Below are positions 60,867 to 64,000 of a DNA stretch of 64,000 bases, one piece after another. Both the position numbers and the translations under genes were made by a program. Location: positions 18,498,161 through 18,562,160 of the forward strand of contig OY855906.1 of NCBI GenBank assembly GCA_963693305.1, given 5' to 3'. Every line of letters begins with the position of its first letter. Within the stretch, counting starts at the first letter, position 1. The notes beneath the pieces were generated by a model. It ran no database searches. It saw only the letters and a list, made by a program, of their open reading frames with translations, and was not told where the DNA came from. This stretch comes from Meandrina meandrites. Taxonomy: Eukaryota; Cnidaria; Anthozoa; Scleractinia; Meandrinidae.

Positions 60867-62523
60867 TCAAAATTTATCAGTTACTTCCCATTTCATTGCT
60901 AGCAATTCAAGCTTCATGGAGCTGTAATTTCGTGGGTTCTTTTCACTTGGCCTCAATCGTCTGCTGGCATAAGCAATGACCTTGTGCTGACTATCCTGAT
61001 CTTTGGATAAGACTGCCCCAAGTCCTTCATGACTGGCGTCTGTTTCCACAAAGAATGGCTTGCTGTTGTGCGCAAATCCAGTCAATTTCATCTTCAATGC
61101 ATCAAATGCTGTTTGACATTCAGAATCCCACCTCTTCACAAATGGGACTGTCCACTTTCAACTCATGCAGGCAGTTGTTAACTAATTGGTGGGGTGATCC
61201 GGCAATCCTTGCAAAGTCTTTGACAAATCTGCAATAGTAACTGAAAAATCCAAGAAATGATCTCAATTCCTTGACAGTTGTTGGTGGTTTCCATTCTGAT
61301 GCAGTTTGTGTCTTCTCAGGATCTGTTGTGATACCATCAGAAGAGATCTGATGACCAACATACGTGACTTCACATTAAAGGAAGTGACAGTTCTCTGGTT
61401 TAAGCTTTAATCCATGTTCTTGGAGTCTTGTGAAAACTTTCTCATCACAGGTTTTGGATTGCACAATGATGTTGTCAAGATACATGAGCAGTATCTGAAA
61501 TATGTAGTCATTCAAGCAGGTTTGCATAAGTCTCTGGAAGGTCGCAGGGCTGTTGGTCAATCCTGTGGGCATCCTGTTGTACTCGGAGATTCCAAACTGT
61601 GTTTTGAAGGCAGTCTTGTGTCTGTCCTTTTCATCCATGGCAAGCTGATTGAATCCGTTTGCTAAATCCATGGTTGAGAACCGCATTGCACCTCCAATGA
61701 CATCAATTCATTCTTCAATTCTTGGTAAGGGAAACTGATCTCTCACTGTCTTGGAGTTCAGATGTCTGTAATCAATGCATAGCCTCAGGGATCCATTTTT
61801 CTTCCTGACTAGCACAATAGCTGCAGCCTAAGGACTATGGTCTTCTCCAATAATGTTGTTATCCCAGAGCCTTGGAATGTGGTCCTTTGCCTCTTAAAAA
61901 TGGTTTGGTGGTATTCTTCTGTAAGGCTGTGCAACTGGTACTTGATCAATTGTCGGAATCTTGTGCTTGACTGTCTCTATTTATCCAAGGCCATTCTCAT
62001 TCTCTGTGAAGACACTTGCATGCTTCTGGAACAGAGTTTCTGTACATTTGACAAATCAATTGTACAAGTGAAGGGTTGCCTTTGTTCTTGCTCGGTTGTG
62101 GATTTTCTGACGAACACCATATATTCATTTATTGAAACTCTCAAAGTCAACAGTGTTTTTAGCATCCATAAAATCATTTATCTCATGAAGTACTCCTATT
62201 CTTTTGTGGGACTGAAGCCAGACCTCTTCATCAGTGATGTTCACAACTCTTACATGAAGTTGCCCATTAACTACATGACTAACCGTATTTATGAAAGTAA
62301 GGTTTCCTGGAGTTTGTACCCTTAATGGCTCCACAAGGGCATCTGGTTGTTCTGACAAAAGAAACATCTGGCTGCCATTTTTACAAGGTTCTTGCAGTTG
62401 GGTGATGATGTTCATTCCTATCATGCAGGCGTCTTGCAGGCGTCTATTTCCTAAGTTAGTTATTCCCGCTTTTTTGAGCAATTGTTTATAGTCTGAATCC
62501 GCATCGTTAAAAATAAATCTCAA
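60867..62523 (-). pseudogene. Gypsy pol relic: RT and RNase H start
   Basis: Minus-strand RT text STMDLANGFNQLAMDEKDR, FGISEYNRMPTGLTNSPATF and YLDNI (catalytic YxDD degraded) at 61375-61690. The RNase H start is FFVETDASHEGLGAVLSKD and SSMKLELLAMKWEVT (60867-61065). Further upstream text (62125-62523) looks like the pre-RT region. Many stops. Confidence 0.8.
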
Positions 62524-63176
62524 AATGCGCTTGTTGTTTCTCTAGTTTTTCTGAGTCTCAAGTTTTTCTGAATCTCAAGTATGAATGCCTTGTATAGTCG
62601 TATCAAAGTGTCACTGGAGAGAAGTTTACCAAATCTCGTCATTACACTGAATTGATTGTTGATCTTCTTACAAGTGGTAGCAAGGTGTTCCCTGATGCTC
62701 ATTTCATCATCCAAGGTCATGCCAAGCAGTTCAATGGAATTCTCTACCAGAAAAGAGAACTTGTAATCAGTTTTTCCCAGGACCATAGCTTCATGTTTAT
62801 CAGGATTTACAATCATACCGTTATTGGTGTACCACATGTTGGCAGTATTCAATTCATGAAGAATACGCTTGGCTAGCTCCGCAGGGTCGTTATTGGAGTC
62901 GTACAATTGTTCGTCATCTGCATAAGCATTCAGTTTTACAGATTTTATGTGGAAGAACAAGTCATTTATGAAAAAAAGAAGACTGCCTTGTGGCACACCC
63001 CGCTTGATCTCTTTCCAATTTGAAAATCTGTCACCTATCTTGACACGTTGTGTCCTACTACTTAAGTAATCTTTTAAGAGCTTACAACAAGTGTCGCTAA
63101 GGCGATAAGACTTCATTTTAGCAATATGAAACACGTGTGGTATAGTATCAAAGGCCTTTGACAAGTCCATAGACAC
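62520..63176 (-). pseudogene. LINE reverse transcriptase fragment (Jockey/CR1-like)
   Basis: RT palm motifs MDLSKAFDTIPH, GVPQGSLLFFINDLF and NAYADDEQLY, followed by NPDKHEAMVLG and LLGMTLDDEMSIREHL. A 218-codon frame, truncated at both ends. Confidence 0.8.
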
Positions 63177-63316
63177 AACAGTTACAATTTCCTTGTTGTC
63201 ATGACTTTGTTTCCAGTCTTCACTTAGCTGGATCAGCGCTTTCTCACAACTGTAGTTTTGTTTTCTGTATCTTAACCACCCACAGTCACAGGATACTTCA
63301 ATGGAACCAAGCTATT

Positions 63317-63541
63317 TTGCAACCGGCACAGCTTCAAATATATGCTGATGCAGTCTCCTTAAAGGGAGCCGCATTGAATAATCGCTTCGGATTTATTGAT
63401 GGAACTGTCTGGCCAATTTGCAGGCCCACGGAGCACCAAAGTGTGGTGTATAATGGCCATAAACGTGTCCATGCGCTTAAGTTTCAGTCAATTGCTCTTC
63501 CAAATGGACTCATTGCTAACATGTACGGCCCTGTTGGTTAG
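63317..63541 (+). pseudogene. PIF/Harbinger transposase fragment
   Basis: RFGFIDGTVWPICRPTEHQ followed by VVYNGHKRVHALKFQSIALP and NGLIANMYGPV matches the DDE_Tnp_4 (HARBI1-like) catalytic region around the first Asp. It ends at GTTG|GTTAGT, which may be a truncated end or a splice donor. Confidence 0.75.
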
Positions 63542-63796
63542 TATATTTTGTACTCCAGTATCTTGTTTTTGAAAGGGCGTATCCCCCTCTTTGCACAAAA
63601 AATGCAGTACATATGTGGGATAATTGGTAACAGAGGGAGCCCCCCTGAAGCAAATCCAGGCTACATCATTGTTTTGAATGTCAGTCAACCAACTACTTTA
63701 TAGTCATTTTTTTAAGTAAGAAAATTACATTTTTGCTCACCATTTTTGAGTTATTTTTTCAAAAAAATAACTCTTAGTCGGCGCGATGAACCGTGT

Positions 63797-63809
63797 AGTC
63801 AGTCAGTCA

Positions 63810-63834
<25 letters not shown>
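63797..63834. repeat. (AGTC)n microsatellite
   Basis: About nine uninterrupted AGTC units, then an imperfect AAGTC. Confidence 0.9.
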
Positions 63835-63843
<9 letters not shown>

Positions 63844-64000
63844 GAAGTATGTTTGTTTGTCACACCAATCAGGTTTGAGGTACTATATCAGAACCAATTA
63901 AATTGCAGTTTATAAAGGGAAAGTAATTTGACACAGTTGTAAGCAAGCGATTTCATTCGAAGATTTTCGATTTGTAGGAGGCGGAATCGGTGAGTTGTGA

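Noticed and set aside
1..64000. tRNA or rRNA genes
   Set aside because: Looked for tRNA arms and rRNA-like conserved blocks by eye; none seen except the initiator-tRNA-complementary primer site in Copia.

Overview
This is a eukaryotic chromosome segment, most likely from a marine invertebrate such as an anthozoan/coral. That is an inference from AT-rich gene-poor flanks packed with Copia, Gypsy, BEL/Pao, L1-like LINE, Penelope-like and MITE repeats, plus spliced genes and AATAAA signals. No convincing host gene was found. The centre of the window (7714-33253) is a virus-like giant transposon of the Maverick/Polinton (adintovirus) type. It is 25,540 bp long, bounded by 207-bp terminal inverted repeats (2 mismatches) and a perfect 6-bp target duplication, GTATAG (7708-7713 and 33254-33259).

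Layout of the Maverick. The left arm has two small minus-strand genes (8157-8756) and, across a TATA-bearing divergent promoter, a spliced plus-strand RING-finger gene (8926-9894). From 21363 down to 9959 runs an almost gapless minus-strand block. It encodes a large unknown zinc-ribbon protein, a small protein, an integrase with chromodomain, two tandem penton-like minor capsid proteins, two basic proteins, a double jelly-roll-type major capsid protein, an adenain-like protease, an FtsK/HerA-type packaging ATPase, a disordered Thr/Pro-rich protein, a two-TM SLATT-like protein, a pX-like core peptide, several small proteins and a parvovirus-type PLA2. Many neighbours overlap by ATGA (stop/start) or are only 2-10 nt apart. 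A second divergent promoter (21364-21637) drives this block and a spliced GRF-zinc-finger gene. A third (23078-23397) drives two small minus-strand ORFs and the most unusual locus of the window.

That locus (23398-27112) has one short acidic leader exon (40 codons, phase-0 donor) followed by a row of nine homologous modules. Modules 2-9 each begin at a splice acceptor in phase 0 and each ends with its own stop codon at or near the next acceptor. It looks like a one-leader/many-terminal-exons system giving one of up to nine alternative proteins. Each protein would have a constant 'WDxLPPELQxKIQWMADRAHARERL-like' N-terminal helix and a divergent, mostly CxxC...HxxC zinc-binding C-terminal part. 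Downstream lie another acceptor, a 1.56-kb piggyBac-like non-autonomous insertion, the protein-primed family B DNA polymerase (one in-frame stop, one frameshift, N-terminus cut off), and a 54-aa predicted myristoylated protein.

The element is recently inserted by its TIRs and TSD but carries several nonsense codons and frameshifts (POLB, both pentons, PLA2, a basic protein, RING exon 2, the GRF gene), so this copy is probably not autonomous.

Flanks. Left (1-7707): non-coding, with MITEs and a 634-bp foldback element. Right (33260-64000): layered retroelement remains. These include a Copia element with both LTRs, TSD ACAAC and a half-tRNA primer site, nested in a Gypsy relic; BEL/Pao integrase; an L1-like LINE; a Penelope-like element with GIY-YIG remnant and a well-formed hammerhead ribozyme; Gypsy RT; another LINE RT; and a PIF/Harbinger transposase fragment.
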